Positions 10,157 to 18,662 of a DNA stretch of 61,112 nucleotides are shown here, piece after piece. The stretch comes from a virus. Numbering within the stretch: the first letter of the stretch is position 1; each line of letters starts with the position of its first letter. The DNA lies in IMG/VR virus record IMGVR_UViG_3300009514_000026, positions 1-61,112 of that record, one strand, 5' to 3'. Made by a program: the position numbers and the translations under genes. The notes under the pieces are model-generated. The model had not been told where the DNA came from. It was given only the letters and a program-made list of their open reading frames with translations, and searched no databases.

Positions 10157-10849
10157 ATGTTGACATCATTAGATCAACTTTTTGAACTACATTCATTAAA
10201 TGGTGATGAAAGAATACGAATGAAGAAGGTTTGTAAACCATTACAATATGTTTTTATATCCTTGATACAATATTTTGGTAGCGACAAAATGTTAAAGTTG
10301 GATATAAAACAGTGGAATGATAATCATCGGTTAATACCATATGGTAACAATATTTATGGTGTATATGCTGTACATGGATATAAGATATTTAATAGTAATG
10401 GTTCATTAAATACTACATTTGATGGTAATCGTGCAGATTTTAATAATCCTATAATGATTGTTAAATTTAATAAAGAAGAATATAATATAGCAAAAGAAGA
10501 ATATGATAAATTTTGGCAATGGCGCAATAATAGAAATCCGACAAGAATGGCAATGGAAGAATCTTTTAATTTTGATGGAAAGCACGCTATGCATCTTGTA
10601 AGACTGTTGCGTATGGGAGTGGAAGCGCTTCGGGATGAAGAAATTGTAGTTAAGCGTCCCGATGCACTTGAATTGCTTGAAATTCGTGGTGGTGCCTGGA
10701 CATATGAAGAAATTGTTGCATACGCAGAAAAGATGGATAAAGAAGTTCGTGAGGTTTGGTATAAGAAAACCAATCTTCCAAAACGCCCAGATCTTAAATT
10801 TGCTGCAGCCTTATTGATGGACGTGCAGGATTTAGTTTGGAATGGTTAG
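10157..10849 (+). CDS. RlaP-like nucleotidyltransferase, C-terminal part
   Basis: The product is 230 aa. Residues about 140-185 (KHAMHLVRLLRMG...VKRPDALELLEIRGG) match the conserved helical C-terminal region of the RlaP-like nucleotidyltransferase family, so with the preceding frame it makes a complete protein. It has its own ribosome-binding site (GAGGA, 8 bases before ATG 10157), so both parts may be made separately. It overlaps the next gene by 8 bases. Confidence 0.65.
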   Translation: MLTSLDQLFELHSLNGDERIRMKKVCKPLQYVFISLIQYFGSDKMLKLDIKQWNDNHRLIPYGNNIYGVYAVHGYKIFNSNGSLNTTFDGNRADFNNPIMIVKFNKEEYNIAKEEYDKFWQWRNNRNPTRMAMEESFNFDGKHAMHLVRLLRMGVEALRDEEIVVKRPDALELLEIRGGAWTYEEIVAYAEKMDKEVREVWYKKTNLPKRPDLKFAAALLMDVQDLVWNG

Positions 10850-11315
10850 GAAGAAACAAACAGATGATGGTATTCTGACTTTTGACGAAGACTCACCACT
10901 CTTTGTCAAAAAGAAGAAGACCAGCACTAAACGAAAACCACGGACAACTAAGACTAAACCTGTTGAAGATATTGTTCCAGTTGAAGAATCCAAGGCAGAA
11001 GAAACTAAACCTAAAAGAAAGCGCACCATACGGAAAAAGAAACAACCAGTAAATCCTAACGTACCTAAGTATGTTATTAAAGGTCCAGAAGACTGTAAAC
11101 ATATATTGCCTGCCTTTAAGAAGATGCTTATTGAAAAGTGGAAACTTCTTGAAAAAGGAAGTAATATGCAAGCTAGTGAAGTAGCAGGCTATATAAGAGG
11201 TGCAGCAATTCTCGCTAAAGAAAAGCGACCGAAAGAATATGCAGAATTTCAAGTACTAATTATGATTGCCAGAAGAATTGCAGAAGAAGAAAATAAGACA
11301 AAACAAAATGAATGA
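10842..11315 (+). CDS. Lysine-rich protein of unknown function
   Basis: The product is 157 aa. The first 80 residues are strongly basic with runs of Lys, Arg and Thr, resembling a disordered nucleic-acid-binding tail. Residues 80-157 look helical and ordered. It overlaps the preceding gene by 8 bases and the following metallophosphoesterase by 8 bases, so translation is coupled. No family is recognised. Confidence 0.65.
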   Translation: MVRKKQTDDGILTFDEDSPLFVKKKKTSTKRKPRTTKTKPVEDIVPVEESKAEETKPKRKRTIRKKKQPVNPNVPKYVIKGPEDCKHILPAFKKMLIEKWKLLEKGSNMQASEVAGYIRGAAILAKEKRPKEYAEFQVLIMIARRIAEEENKTKQNE

Positions 11316-12024
11316 ACAAAAAATCGCAGAACTAAAATGGTTACGTCAATTATATATTGAAGACCTTAGTAAAATTGTTACATATTATCATAATCCCCGC
11401 CCCCGGGTCGCGCACCCGGGAAAATGGGCAAAACTTGAAAGCGTTGTGGCATTAACAGAAGGAATTAATGAACCACTAATGATTCCACCGACAGACCCAA
11501 ATAGAAAAGTATGGGTATGGAGCGATCAACATTTTTTTCATAAAAATATTATTACTTTTAGTGAACGTCCTTATGACAGCGTTGAACAAATGAATGAATA
11601 CCTAATTGCCAACTATAATGATTATGTTGACGAAAATGATATTTGTATTTGGGTTGGTGATGTTGGTTTCAAAGGCAATAACATTATTAATGAACTTTTA
11701 GATCAATGTAATGGATACAAAATTTTAATTGTTGGTAATCATGATTTTAATGGTAAAAAATTACGTAATTTGAATTTTGATGAAACACATTTAATTTATA
11801 CTGTGGACCATCCAGATGCAAGTATGGTATTCACACATTATCCAATGTATAATATCCCATGGCCTTGGGTAAACATTCATGGGCATTTACATGCATATCC
11901 AAATCCAGATAGTGGACACACGTTACATATTAATGTAAATTGTGAAGTACAGGAATATAAACCAAGGTTATTGGACGACATTATTAAACAAGCAAAAATG
12001 CGAGTAATCGCAGCAGAAATGTGA
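11308..12024 (+). CDS. Metallophosphoesterase
   Basis: The product is 238 aa from ATG 11308, chosen because it overlaps the upstream stop by 8 bases. Calcineurin-like metal ligands are in order: D73-x-H75, GD at 117-118, GNHD at 143-146, H177 and GHLH at 192-195. It should hydrolyse a phosphomonoester or phosphodiester; the substrate is unknown. Residues 1-60 precede the catalytic domain. That part of the gene contains an unusually GC-rich hairpin (11402-11420). Confidence 0.85.
   Translation: MNEQKIAELKWLRQLYIEDLSKIVTYYHNPRPRVAHPGKWAKLESVVALTEGINEPLMIPPTDPNRKVWVWSDQHFFHKNIITFSERPYDSVEQMNEYLIANYNDYVDENDICIWVGDVGFKGNNIINELLDQCNGYKILIVGNHDFNGKKLRNLNFDETHLIYTVDHPDASMVFTHYPMYNIPWPWVNIHGHLHAYPNPDSGHTLHINVNCEVQEYKPRLLDDIIKQAKMRVIAAEM
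11402..11420 (+). repeat. GC-rich inverted repeat inside the metallophosphoesterase gene
   Basis: CCCGGGT and ACCCGGG form a perfect 7-bp stem around a CGCGC loop. It is 19/19 in a very GC-rich block inside an AT-rich gene, about 30 codons after the start. It encodes the residues PRVAHPG. Confidence 0.8.
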
Positions 12025-12027
12025 AAT

Positions 12028-12035
12028 TATAAATA
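12028..12035 (+). promoter_or_regulatory. T4-like late promoter core
   Basis: TATAAATA lies 26 bases upstream of the ATG at 12061, the spacing expected for a T4-type late promoter. Confidence 0.5.
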
Positions 12036-12060
12036 CTTCAAAACACAACAGAGAAATACA

Positions 12061-12303
12061 ATGAGCAAACACAACCATAGTGCAACTGCACAAGAAATTG
12101 CATATGTAGTAAGCGAAGTAAATAGGTTATCAGAAGAAGAAGTCCGTTCATTATACGGCATTGAATTACTTGAAGGGGGCAAGGTGTTTGACCCAACATA
12201 CAATCAAGAATTTGCAAGTATTGGTGAATGGGCAACATTTAATGTTGAACAAGATGATATAGAATACGAAGAACATTTTTATGGTAAGGAATATGCGGAA
12301 TAA
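12061..12303 (+). CDS. Small acidic protein of unknown function
   Basis: The product is 80 aa and acidic, with no recognised domain. It follows a TATAAATA element and overlaps the next start by one base (TAATG), indicating translational coupling with the HAD nucleotidase gene. Confidence 0.6.
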   Translation: MSKHNHSATAQEIAYVVSEVNRLSEEEVRSLYGIELLEGGKVFDPTYNQEFASIGEWATFNVEQDDIEYEEHFYGKEYAE

Positions 12304-12842
12304 TGATGTTGTTGGAAGAAATTGAAAACAAAGAAGATAAACAACCTCAATACAAAATATTTTGTGATTTGGATGGTGTCCTTGCTGATTTTGTTAAGGG
12401 CGTAAAAGAAGTACTTAAACTTAATCATGATGAAGATAAGTATGAAATAGACCCAGCATACCGTAAAATTATGTGGAAGGCCGTAGGCGAATATTCACAA
12501 TCTGGTGGAAAGCTTTGGGGCGAACTTGACATGATGCCAGATGCTATGCTATTATGGAACTATATTAGCAAATATCCAGATACTGAAATTTTGACAGCCA
12601 CTGGTGATCCAAAATATGGAGCCGCAGAACAAAAGCGCGGATGGGTAGCAAAGTATCTTGGAAATAATAAAACCAACATTGTCCGCATGGCTAAATTAAA
12701 GGCACAATATGCGGCCCCGGACCATGTATTGATTGATGATAAAGAAAAGGCACTTAATCCATGGATTGAATCTGGTGGTATTGGTATATTGCATACAAGT
12801 GCCACCGATACGATTAACAAATTAAAGAAATTAGGATTATAA
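12303..12842 (+). CDS. HAD-superfamily 5'(3')-deoxyribonucleotidase-like protein
   Basis: The product is 179 aa. FCDLDGVLADF at residues 20-30 is HAD motif I (nucleophile D22, acid/base D24). TATGD at about 98-102 fits motif II, and DHVLIDDKEKAL at about 139-150 the acidic motif IV. The size and motifs match the NT5C-type family, which dephosphorylates (deoxy)nucleoside monophosphates. This fits nucleotide salvage alongside the RNR and dCMP deaminase genes. Confidence 0.8.
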   Translation: MMLLEEIENKEDKQPQYKIFCDLDGVLADFVKGVKEVLKLNHDEDKYEIDPAYRKIMWKAVGEYSQSGGKLWGELDMMPDAMLLWNYISKYPDTEILTATGDPKYGAAEQKRGWVAKYLGNNKTNIVRMAKLKAQYAAPDHVLIDDKEKALNPWIESGGIGILHTSATDTINKLKKLGL

Positions 12843-12843
12843 T

Positions 12844-13032
12844 ATGGGCATTTTGAGTATTAGTTTATTCGCGATTGTTTGTGCTATTGCCGTGGGTTAC
12901 TGGGCAAGTACATTGGGAAGAAGTTTTCTTGGATGGACAATTATAAGCATGGTTCCACTTATTGGGCCATTTTTAGCATCAATTATTTTATTAATTCTTG
13001 AACAGAAAGCAAAAAATAAAGGAACATTATAA
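12844..13032 (+). CDS. Small two-helix membrane protein
   Basis: The product is 62 aa with two hydrophobic segments (about residues 3-20 and 29-52) and a Lys-rich C-terminus. It is tightly packed between neighbours (1 bp gaps). The function is not recognised. Confidence 0.6.
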   Translation: MGILSISLFAIVCAIAVGYWASTLGRSFLGWTIISMVPLIGPFLASIILLILEQKAKNKGTL

Positions 13033-13401
13033 ATGTATACAGCATACGTTCTTACAGATGAATCGCGCCGCCGCTTAGAGGAAAAGTACCCACCTAAATA
13101 TCCAAAGTTTATTGGACATCATATTACTGTTGATTTTGGCGTTCCTGCAGGTGCAGAAGCACCAGAAGAAGCAGAAGTAAAGGTTCTTGGAATCAATGAC
13201 TCTGGTGATGGTTTAGAAGCATTGGTTGTTTCTGTTAATGGTAAAACAAAACGTCCAGATGGTAGCAAATATCATATCACGTGGTCTTTAGATCCTGAAA
13301 GATATTCACCCAAGGATTCTAATGAACTGTTACAAAATTCTTATTGGTATACGATGTCTTTACCAAGAGTGATTGATACGATACCACAAGTATTAAAATA
13401 A
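13033..13401 (+). CDS. 2H phosphoesterase-like protein
   Basis: The product is 122 aa with two H-x-T motifs, H30-I-T32 and H81-I-T83, each in a beta-strand context. This is the signature of the 2H family (RNA ligase/cyclic phosphodiesterase-like fold). Family members open 2',3'-cyclic phosphates or 2'-5' bonds; some phage members (Acb1) degrade cyclic oligonucleotide signals. The sequence is not obviously Acb1. It is the last gene before a bidirectional terminator. Confidence 0.6.
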   Translation: MYTAYVLTDESRRRLEEKYPPKYPKFIGHHITVDFGVPAGAEAPEEAEVKVLGINDSGDGLEALVVSVNGKTKRPDGSKYHITWSLDPERYSPKDSNELLQNSYWYTMSLPRVIDTIPQVLK

Positions 13402-13425
13402 AAAGGGGCTAAGTGCCCCTTTTTA
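13401..13425. terminator. Bidirectional terminator between convergent genes
   Basis: AAAAGGGGC and GTGCCCCTTTT flank a short loop with A-rich and T-rich sides. It serves the rightward 2H gene. The leftward cysteine-rich gene ends inside the hairpin (stop at 13409-13411). Confidence 0.8.
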
Positions 13426-13657
13426 TTTTATAAAAGTTTTTTAATAACGATTTAAGATATTGTTGATCATTTGCTGTTAATTTATCATGTGCGATATCCA
13501 ATATTTCTTGTGGTGACAAACAACAATTATCATATTGTGGTTCATCAAAAATAAAAGATATTTGTGCACACCAACAATGTATACCAGGGTTGCACTTTAA
13601 TTCGGGTTGTTTCAATTGTTGCTTTAGTGTGTTTAGAATTTCCATTCGTTCATTCAT
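13409..13657 (-). CDS. Small cysteine-rich CWC-type protein
   Basis: The product is 82 aa. A cysteine pattern around HCWCAQ (about residues 27-32), with earlier and later cysteines (KC at about 21-22, CC at about 45-46), resembles cysteine-rich CWC proteins, which probably bind metal. It overlaps the next upstream cysteine-rich gene by 8 bases and lies downstream of the RNR gene in the same operon. Confidence 0.55.
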   Translation of the reverse strand: MNERMEILNTLKQQLKQPELKCNPGIHCWCAQISFIFDEPQYDNCCLSPQEILDIAHDKLTANDQQYLKSLLKNFYKIKRGT

Positions 13658-13931
13658 CAGGATACCACCCCTTGGGTTTAATTAACCATTTTTGTACTAT
13701 CTCCCAACCTTTTTTGCCGTGTGTAATAGTACAAGCAGAACAATCTTTTCTTTTAACATCAACAGGCGATTCAATAACTGTAAATTTACCAGGACATTTT
13801 AACCAAGCCAAAGGACAATAACACATCAAACAATTTTGGTTAGCGTCCTCATGGCATGGAAAAAATTCACATTCTTTATGTGAAAAGTATTTAAAATTTT
13901 CAGTTTTTACAGTATCTTTTGGTTCTGGCAT
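13650..13931 (-). CDS. Cysteine-rich small domain protein (zinc-ribbon-like)
   Basis: The product is 93 aa. The arrangement FFPCHED...NCLMCYCPLAWLKCPG...DCSACTITHGKKGW matches the cysteine-rich small domain family I know as PF04071. That family is presumed metal-binding and is sometimes associated with cobamide enzymes in other organisms (recalled, not checked). It ends the coding unit immediately after the B12-type RNR gene (3 bp gap), so a role linked to that enzyme is plausible but unproven. Confidence 0.6.
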   Translation of the reverse strand: MPEPKDTVKTENFKYFSHKECEFFPCHEDANQNCLMCYCPLAWLKCPGKFTVIESPVDVKRKDCSACTITHGKKGWEIVQKWLIKPKGWYPDE

Positions 13932-13934
13932 TTA

Positions 13935-16526
13935 TTAACCACACTTACTTGAACCACAAGAAATACATTTCTTACATCCTTCTGAGAAAACGATTGATTT
14001 ACTTCCACATTCTTGACATGTTTCATCTTCAACCTTTTCACCATCTTTAATATATGATGCTAAGAATTTTTTAATTTGGAATACAAATGTACCAACATAA
14101 GCACTTTCAACTTTATCTAATACAGCCACGATATTTTTGATTAAAACACCATGTCGTAATAGAAAACTGATTAATCTTGCTACTTTGCTTGAGTTTGTAT
14201 CGGAACCAAGCTTTTCGTGTACTTCATCAATGTGTCGTTTAGGAATCTTTTTCTTTCGAGCAAGCTTAAATAAAAGTTCTACTGCTTCATCAGCAGTAAC
14301 ACCTTTTTCATATGCATTTGTTTTTACAAATAACGCAAACGGGCGATTCGGATTGTCTTCATGGTATACAACAGTTAAATACCATTTTCGATTTTCCGCA
14401 CGAATAGTTTTCATTGTTGCGTTAGCGGAATCTGGAAGTTTTACATTTTCCTTGATGATTTCTTCATCATCTGATGTTGCATTTTTTTCTTCTTTAGCAG
14501 AAAGAACGGTAGTCATAATTCCAGATCTATATGTAGTTACACCTTTAACGTAGCCGCTTCGATAAGAATCTAAATAGATATTTTGAAATTTTTCGAATGG
14601 ATAACTTTGTGGAACATTTACTGTTTTTGACATTGCACTGTCAATCCAACGGGCAAACCCTTTTAGATCATTAACATGATCTTCGACAGAAAGATTGGTA
14701 GTAGTCGCTGCCCAATCTGCATTTTCGTCCCATTCACCAAGGCGCTTAAGATATCGCACTCCATAATCTTCACACAGAACTTCTTTTGTTAAACCACGGT
14801 TTTTATCTATTTTATAGACTGTACCATCTTCGGTTGTTCCTTTAAGGATTTCTTCATCGCCTTCTTTTGCGAATTTGAACATTGAAGTAGTATGCCATTC
14901 ACCTTCATACCATTTAGGAGTAACATTCGCAATTTCATCTGGCATAGTATTTACGATTACGGTTCTAATATATTCTGGCATGAAAACAGGTTCAAGGCCA
15001 CCAGACACTACGTTTGCTTGAATTGATGTGTTTCCTGTAGGCTGGATGGATAATAATGAACTATTGCGTATTCCTGTGGTGGTAAGCTTATCCATATATT
15101 CTTTTGGTAGATTTAAACTCTTAACGAAATGTCCATCCGCGTGTTTTTCAGGAATGCATTCACTAAACATGCCTTTTTCTATTGCCAAGTCAATAGAAGA
15201 CATATATGCCTGGCGCGCGATTGTACTCATTACAGTATCACGTAACGCGGCCGCATTTTCAGAACCAAAACGAATCTTTAACATGAACAAAACAGAACCC
15301 CATCCGAGAATACCAATACCAATACGGCGCTTATTGCGCATGGAATTAACATATTCAGGTAATGGTGCATCAGATAGTTCGTTAATATTATCAAGAAAAC
15401 GAACCATAATATTAACATATTTTTTAATACGCGGAATATTAAATCCTGTTCTTGTTTTATTGACAAACTGTGTTAAATTTAATGAAGCAAGGTTACATAC
15501 ACCACCAGGAGCCAAAAATTGTTCTCCACATGGATTTGTAGCATAAATTGTTTCTTTATATGATAATGGACCAAAGTGATTTGCGCGATCCATAAACAGT
15601 ACACCGGGTTCGGCACGGTTATATGTAGATTCCATAATAAGATTCCATAACCATGAAGCCGAAACGGTTTGCGCAATAATAACAGGATATTCCTTTTCTT
15701 CCCACTTCTGTAGATTACCATCCCATTCTTCTTTATATTTTTTGAATGTAGTATCAGGAAATCGTAAGTCCCAAGCGTCGGCCTTTTCAATTTCCTCTTC
15801 TGATGCCTTTTCCTTTTTTAATTCGATAACGCTAAGGACCTTTTCCATAAAAGCATCAGTACAGTTTACAGATACATTAAACTTAGTTAAGCGTCCTGGT
15901 TGTTGTTTAGCAGTAATAAATTCAATGATATCAGGATGCCAGCAATCAAGAATACCCATCATTGCTCCCTTGCGTATTTTTCCTTTGGCTTTTTTATTTT
16001 GTGCTTTTTTACCAGCGCCAGCTGTGATGATTTCAGATGTCTTGTCGAAAATCTCCATATATTTTACTGCGCCCGGCGTTTCTACGCCAATACCATGAAT
16101 AAAAAATCCTCGTGGGCGAATATATGAAAAATTTTCACCCCATCCACCTTCTGATTTTAATGTGAAGGATTGATTACGAACATTATCAAGAATTCCATCT
16201 AAAGAATCAATATCGTGTTTACGTCTTGGTGATACAAAACAATTCATAAGTGTGGTACCTTTCCACTCAGTACCTGCGTTAGAATAAATTCTACCACCCG
16301 ATGTGGCTTTAAAGTCACTTAATAAATCATAAAATTTTAATGTCCATTCTTCTTGTAATTCTTTTGTTTTCTCTACACTAGCAGCCGCGCTGGCGACGCG
16401 AAATAAGGTATCATTGATTGATTGATCATTATGATCTTTATATGTTGAACTCCATACTTCTTCTGAAAATAAATCTTCAAATTTAGTATCAAACATATTG
16501 CGTAAATTGGTTTCAGGGGTTTCCAT
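13935..16526 (-). CDS. nrdJ: Class II (adenosylcobalamin-dependent) ribonucleotide reductase
   Basis: The product is 863 aa. It reduces ribonucleotides to deoxyribonucleotides for phage DNA synthesis. Visible features are the first active-site cysteine in NCFVSP (C96), the catalytic loop NPCGEQ at 331-336 and GGVCNLASLN at 341-350. A C-terminal cluster of six cysteines (CQECG...GCKKCISCGSSKCG) is typical of class II NrdJ, where it relays electrons. No small radical-generating subunit is encoded nearby, which supports class II. There is no obvious ATP-cone at the N-terminus. It is grouped with dCMP deaminase upstream (19 bp). Confidence 0.85.
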   Translation of the reverse strand: METPETNLRNMFDTKFEDLFSEEVWSSTYKDHNDQSINDTLFRVASAAASVEKTKELQEEWTLKFYDLLSDFKATSGGRIYSNAGTEWKGTTLMNCFVSPRRKHDIDSLDGILDNVRNQSFTLKSEGGWGENFSYIRPRGFFIHGIGVETPGAVKYMEIFDKTSEIITAGAGKKAQNKKAKGKIRKGAMMGILDCWHPDIIEFITAKQQPGRLTKFNVSVNCTDAFMEKVLSVIELKKEKASEEEIEKADAWDLRFPDTTFKKYKEEWDGNLQKWEEKEYPVIIAQTVSASWLWNLIMESTYNRAEPGVLFMDRANHFGPLSYKETIYATNPCGEQFLAPGGVCNLASLNLTQFVNKTRTGFNIPRIKKYVNIMVRFLDNINELSDAPLPEYVNSMRNKRRIGIGILGWGSVLFMLKIRFGSENAAALRDTVMSTIARQAYMSSIDLAIEKGMFSECIPEKHADGHFVKSLNLPKEYMDKLTTTGIRNSSLLSIQPTGNTSIQANVVSGGLEPVFMPEYIRTVIVNTMPDEIANVTPKWYEGEWHTTSMFKFAKEGDEEILKGTTEDGTVYKIDKNRGLTKEVLCEDYGVRYLKRLGEWDENADWAATTTNLSVEDHVNDLKGFARWIDSAMSKTVNVPQSYPFEKFQNIYLDSYRSGYVKGVTTYRSGIMTTVLSAKEEKNATSDDEEIIKENVKLPDSANATMKTIRAENRKWYLTVVYHEDNPNRPFALFVKTNAYEKGVTADEAVELLFKLARKKKIPKRHIDEVHEKLGSDTNSSKVARLISFLLRHGVLIKNIVAVLDKVESAYVGTFVFQIKKFLASYIKDGEKVEDETCQECGSKSIVFSEGCKKCISCGSSKCG

Positions 16527-16545
16527 CTATATCTCCGTTTTTTAA

Positions 16546-16968
16546 TTATTGTTCTTTTTCAATGGGAAGATGATGTACTTCAACATTGTGTTCTTTAAGA
16601 TACTGAATTCCGTCAGTATTTCGATATACTTCATCATAATATACCGCCGCTACACCTGCGTCTACTAAACGTCGCGCGCATCCAATACAAGGACATGTTG
16701 TTACAAAAACAACACTATCTGTAGCGTTGTTTGGACTACGGATTAATTTACGAAGAGCATTATCTTCTGCGTGTACGACATTGGGTTTTGATTTTCCATT
16801 TTCGTCCTCGCAGTTGTTTTCTTCACCAGGATTAGTTCCATTGTAGCCAATAGCTATGATACTATTGTCTTTGACTATAACACACCCAACTTGTCTACGT
16901 TTACAATAAGATAGGTTTGCGTATACATATGCGGCTTGCATGTGTGCCAATGCGTGTTTTTGTTTCAT
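16546..16968 (-). CDS. cd: Deoxycytidylate (dCMP) deaminase
   Basis: The product is 140 aa. The zinc and catalytic motif H66-A-E68 and P93-C94-x2-C97 of the cytidine/deoxycytidylate deaminase family are present. It converts dCMP to dUMP, feeding thymidylate synthesis. It is the first gene of a leftward deoxynucleotide operon with nrdJ. The start at 16968 is the only reasonable ATG before the deaminase fold. Confidence 0.88.
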   Translation of the reverse strand: MKQKHALAHMQAAYVYANLSYCKRRQVGCVIVKDNSIIAIGYNGTNPGEENNCEDENGKSKPNVVHAEDNALRKLIRSPNNATDSVVFVTTCPCIGCARRLVDAGVAAVYYDEVYRNTDGIQYLKEHNVEVHHLPIEKEQ

Positions 16969-17091
16969 AGTGAAAAGTATTTTTATTTATTGTTGCTATT
17001 ATTTTTGCCAATGATATCAAAAAATCCTAATATAGTCAACATGTTCAGTAGTAAAAAATTTCAATATTTTAATTTGCCCCTAAATAACTAT

Positions 17092-17295
17092 ATGACATTT
17101 AATGAAAAAGACGCATTGCTATTGTATTTAGAATCAAGACTTTTGGATTTGTGTACCCATATGGAACAGTTTCATGGCGCTTGTAATGTTGGTTTGCTTT
17201 ATGATGGGGTATATGATATTCTAGTTGATATGGAACAGACACTCGAAACACAGATTGAACTGGAACATGCCGAAAAATCTAAAAAAAGTACTTGA
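17092..17295 (+). CDS. Small acidic helical protein, unknown
   Basis: The product is 67 aa from ATG 17092. The longer open frame upstream is a leader-like, hydrophobic, low-quality stretch, so I prefer the internal start. The protein is helical and acidic (LLYLESRLLDLCTHMEQF). Function unknown. Confidence 0.45.
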   Translation: MTFNEKDALLLYLESRLLDLCTHMEQFHGACNVGLLYDGVYDILVDMEQTLETQIELEHAEKSKKST

Positions 17296-17320
17296 CATAC
17301 TGATAAATATCCTATAAAAT
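17292..17320 (+). promoter_or_regulatory. Sigma-70 promoter
   Basis: TTGACA at 17292-17297 and TAAAAT at 17315-17320 are 17 bases apart. The promoter overlaps the end of the preceding gene and would transcribe the gene at 17393 with a leader of about 70 bases. Confidence 0.75.
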
Positions 17321-17363
17321 CACTATGTGCTCAATGGGCATAGGGGCATTGGGATATCTCAAT

Positions 17364-17375
17364 GTGAATATTCAC
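17364..17375 (+). repeat. 12-bp perfect palindrome in the leader
   Basis: GTGAATATTCAC lies between the promoter and the ribosome-binding site AAGGAG (17381-17386). Its position would suit an operator or an RNA hairpin. Confidence 0.45.
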
Positions 17376-17392
17376 TTTTCAAGGAGCATTCC

Positions 17393-17668
17393 ATGGAAAA
17401 AGAGATTAATATTGACGAAGTTGTCAAATATCTGTCTCGTGCTTTTTCAAAGGCCACCGTGAAAGCCGTCGATGCAATTGGTTTGCGCGCCCACCGCTTT
17501 AAAGATCAAAAAAGCGATAAGTGGGAATCCACGCCATTGTATGACTATCAGGTAGAATTTTGCTATCTGGTAGACAATATCCAGCGCGGACCACGGTATA
17601 TTGCTACTAAAAGCATCCAACGGGCAAATGAACTAATTGCTGAATTGGAAGCGGAAGGCAGTAAGTAA
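17393..17668 (+). CDS. Hypothetical protein, 91 aa
   Basis: The start ATG 17393 is fixed by AAGGAG seven bases upstream. The protein is mixed alpha/beta (EINIDEVVKYLSRAFSKATVKAV...). It has its own promoter and terminator, so it is a monocistronic, probably early, gene. Family not recognised. Confidence 0.6.
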   Translation: MEKEINIDEVVKYLSRAFSKATVKAVDAIGLRAHRFKDQKSDKWESTPLYDYQVEFCYLVDNIQRGPRYIATKSIQRANELIAELEAEGSK

Positions 17669-17679
17669 TATATGCCGTA

Positions 17680-17708
17680 AAGAAGTGGGGAACAATTCCC
17701 CACTTCTT
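17680..17708 (+). terminator. Strong hairpin terminator
   Basis: A 13-bp perfect stem (AAGAAGTGGGGAA with TTCCCCACTTCTT) around a CAA loop follows the 91-aa gene. Confidence 0.85.
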
Positions 17709-17726
17709 TCACGCATAAATAGATGT

Positions 17727-18302
17727 ATGCGTGTAAAAGATTTAATATATAATTACGAAACTGGCATAATAGAACCAATAAAACTCCAATGCTCCCAATT
17801 CCTTGAGGAATCTGGCGGCTTGCCCGTGCTTAAATGTTTACCAGAAATCTATGAAGATTTCCAAAAGGTTAAGGTTCGTAAAAGAAAACACACCAACACA
17901 TTTTCAAACATGTTCAATGGTGCTTTTAAGAACGAAATAAACAGTCTGCGGGAACGTTCAATATTTGTCAATGGTTTGGCTACATTTGAACATAATATCG
18001 TGGAAAATATCGAACCATTCTACATTTTCCCCATAAACGGATATAAGTTTCTTTATAGCAAGGAAGTGGAAAATTCAACTGAAAATTATAAACAGGTTCT
18101 TGAGTCAATCCTTGACCAATTAGGTGAAAAATCTGGAAAGGATGTTTTTGCCGATCTACTTAGGTTTACGTATATTTCAGAAAACCTATCTGTTGGTATC
18201 GAATCAGGGGCAGAAATTATAATATATGGGATACCATATTATTACGCTATTCGTGAATCGCGTATAGATAGCTACGATAACCTGTTGACAGCACTCGTAT
18301 AA
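17727..18302 (+). CDS. Hypothetical protein, 191 aa (MRVKDLI start)
   Basis: ATG 17727 is chosen because it lies after the terminator and begins MRVKDLI, the same N-terminal style (MK/R-V/I-S/K-x-L-L) as several other genes of this phage (38397, 45473, 49379, 49689). ATAAATAG lies 10 bases upstream, like a degenerate late element. The function is not recognised; possibly a virion-associated protein. Confidence 0.6.
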   Translation: MRVKDLIYNYETGIIEPIKLQCSQFLEESGGLPVLKCLPEIYEDFQKVKVRKRKHTNTFSNMFNGAFKNEINSLRERSIFVNGLATFEHNIVENIEPFYIFPINGYKFLYSKEVENSTENYKQVLESILDQLGEKSGKDVFADLLRFTYISENLSVGIESGAEIIIYGIPYYYAIRESRIDSYDNLLTALV

Positions 18303-18352
18303 TGTAGTACTATATACAGATACCAAAATAACAATAATCAAAGGTATGTATT

Positions 18353-18637
18353 ATGGATTCTTTTCTCTTCTCCGTACAATATGTATGGCTGCTCGTTAAT
18401 TACGATAAAAAGGCACAAGAAGTCGCCAAGTGGCTGGCCAATGCTTTTATGTATACAAGTGCCATTCTTTTATCAATTTCTGTGACCGCATCATTACTTC
18501 CGGTAACCTATATTGGATTCTTGTTGGCACACATTATTTGGGCATTCTTTGCATGGAAAATTAAAGATAAACCATTGTTTGCTCAATTTTTATTTTTCAT
18601 ACCCATAGATTTATATGCCATGTATATTAGGTTATAA
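18353..18637 (+). CDS. Small membrane protein
   Basis: The product is 94 aa with three hydrophobic segments (about residues 33-52, 54-70 and 77-93) and few charges. Probably an inner-membrane protein of unknown role. Confidence 0.6.
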   Translation: MDSFLFSVQYVWLLVNYDKKAQEVAKWLANAFMYTSAILLSISVTASLLPVTYIGFLLAHIIWAFFAWKIKDKPLFAQFLFFIPIDLYAMYIRL

Positions 18638-18662
18638 AAACAATAATAAATAGGAGAATACC

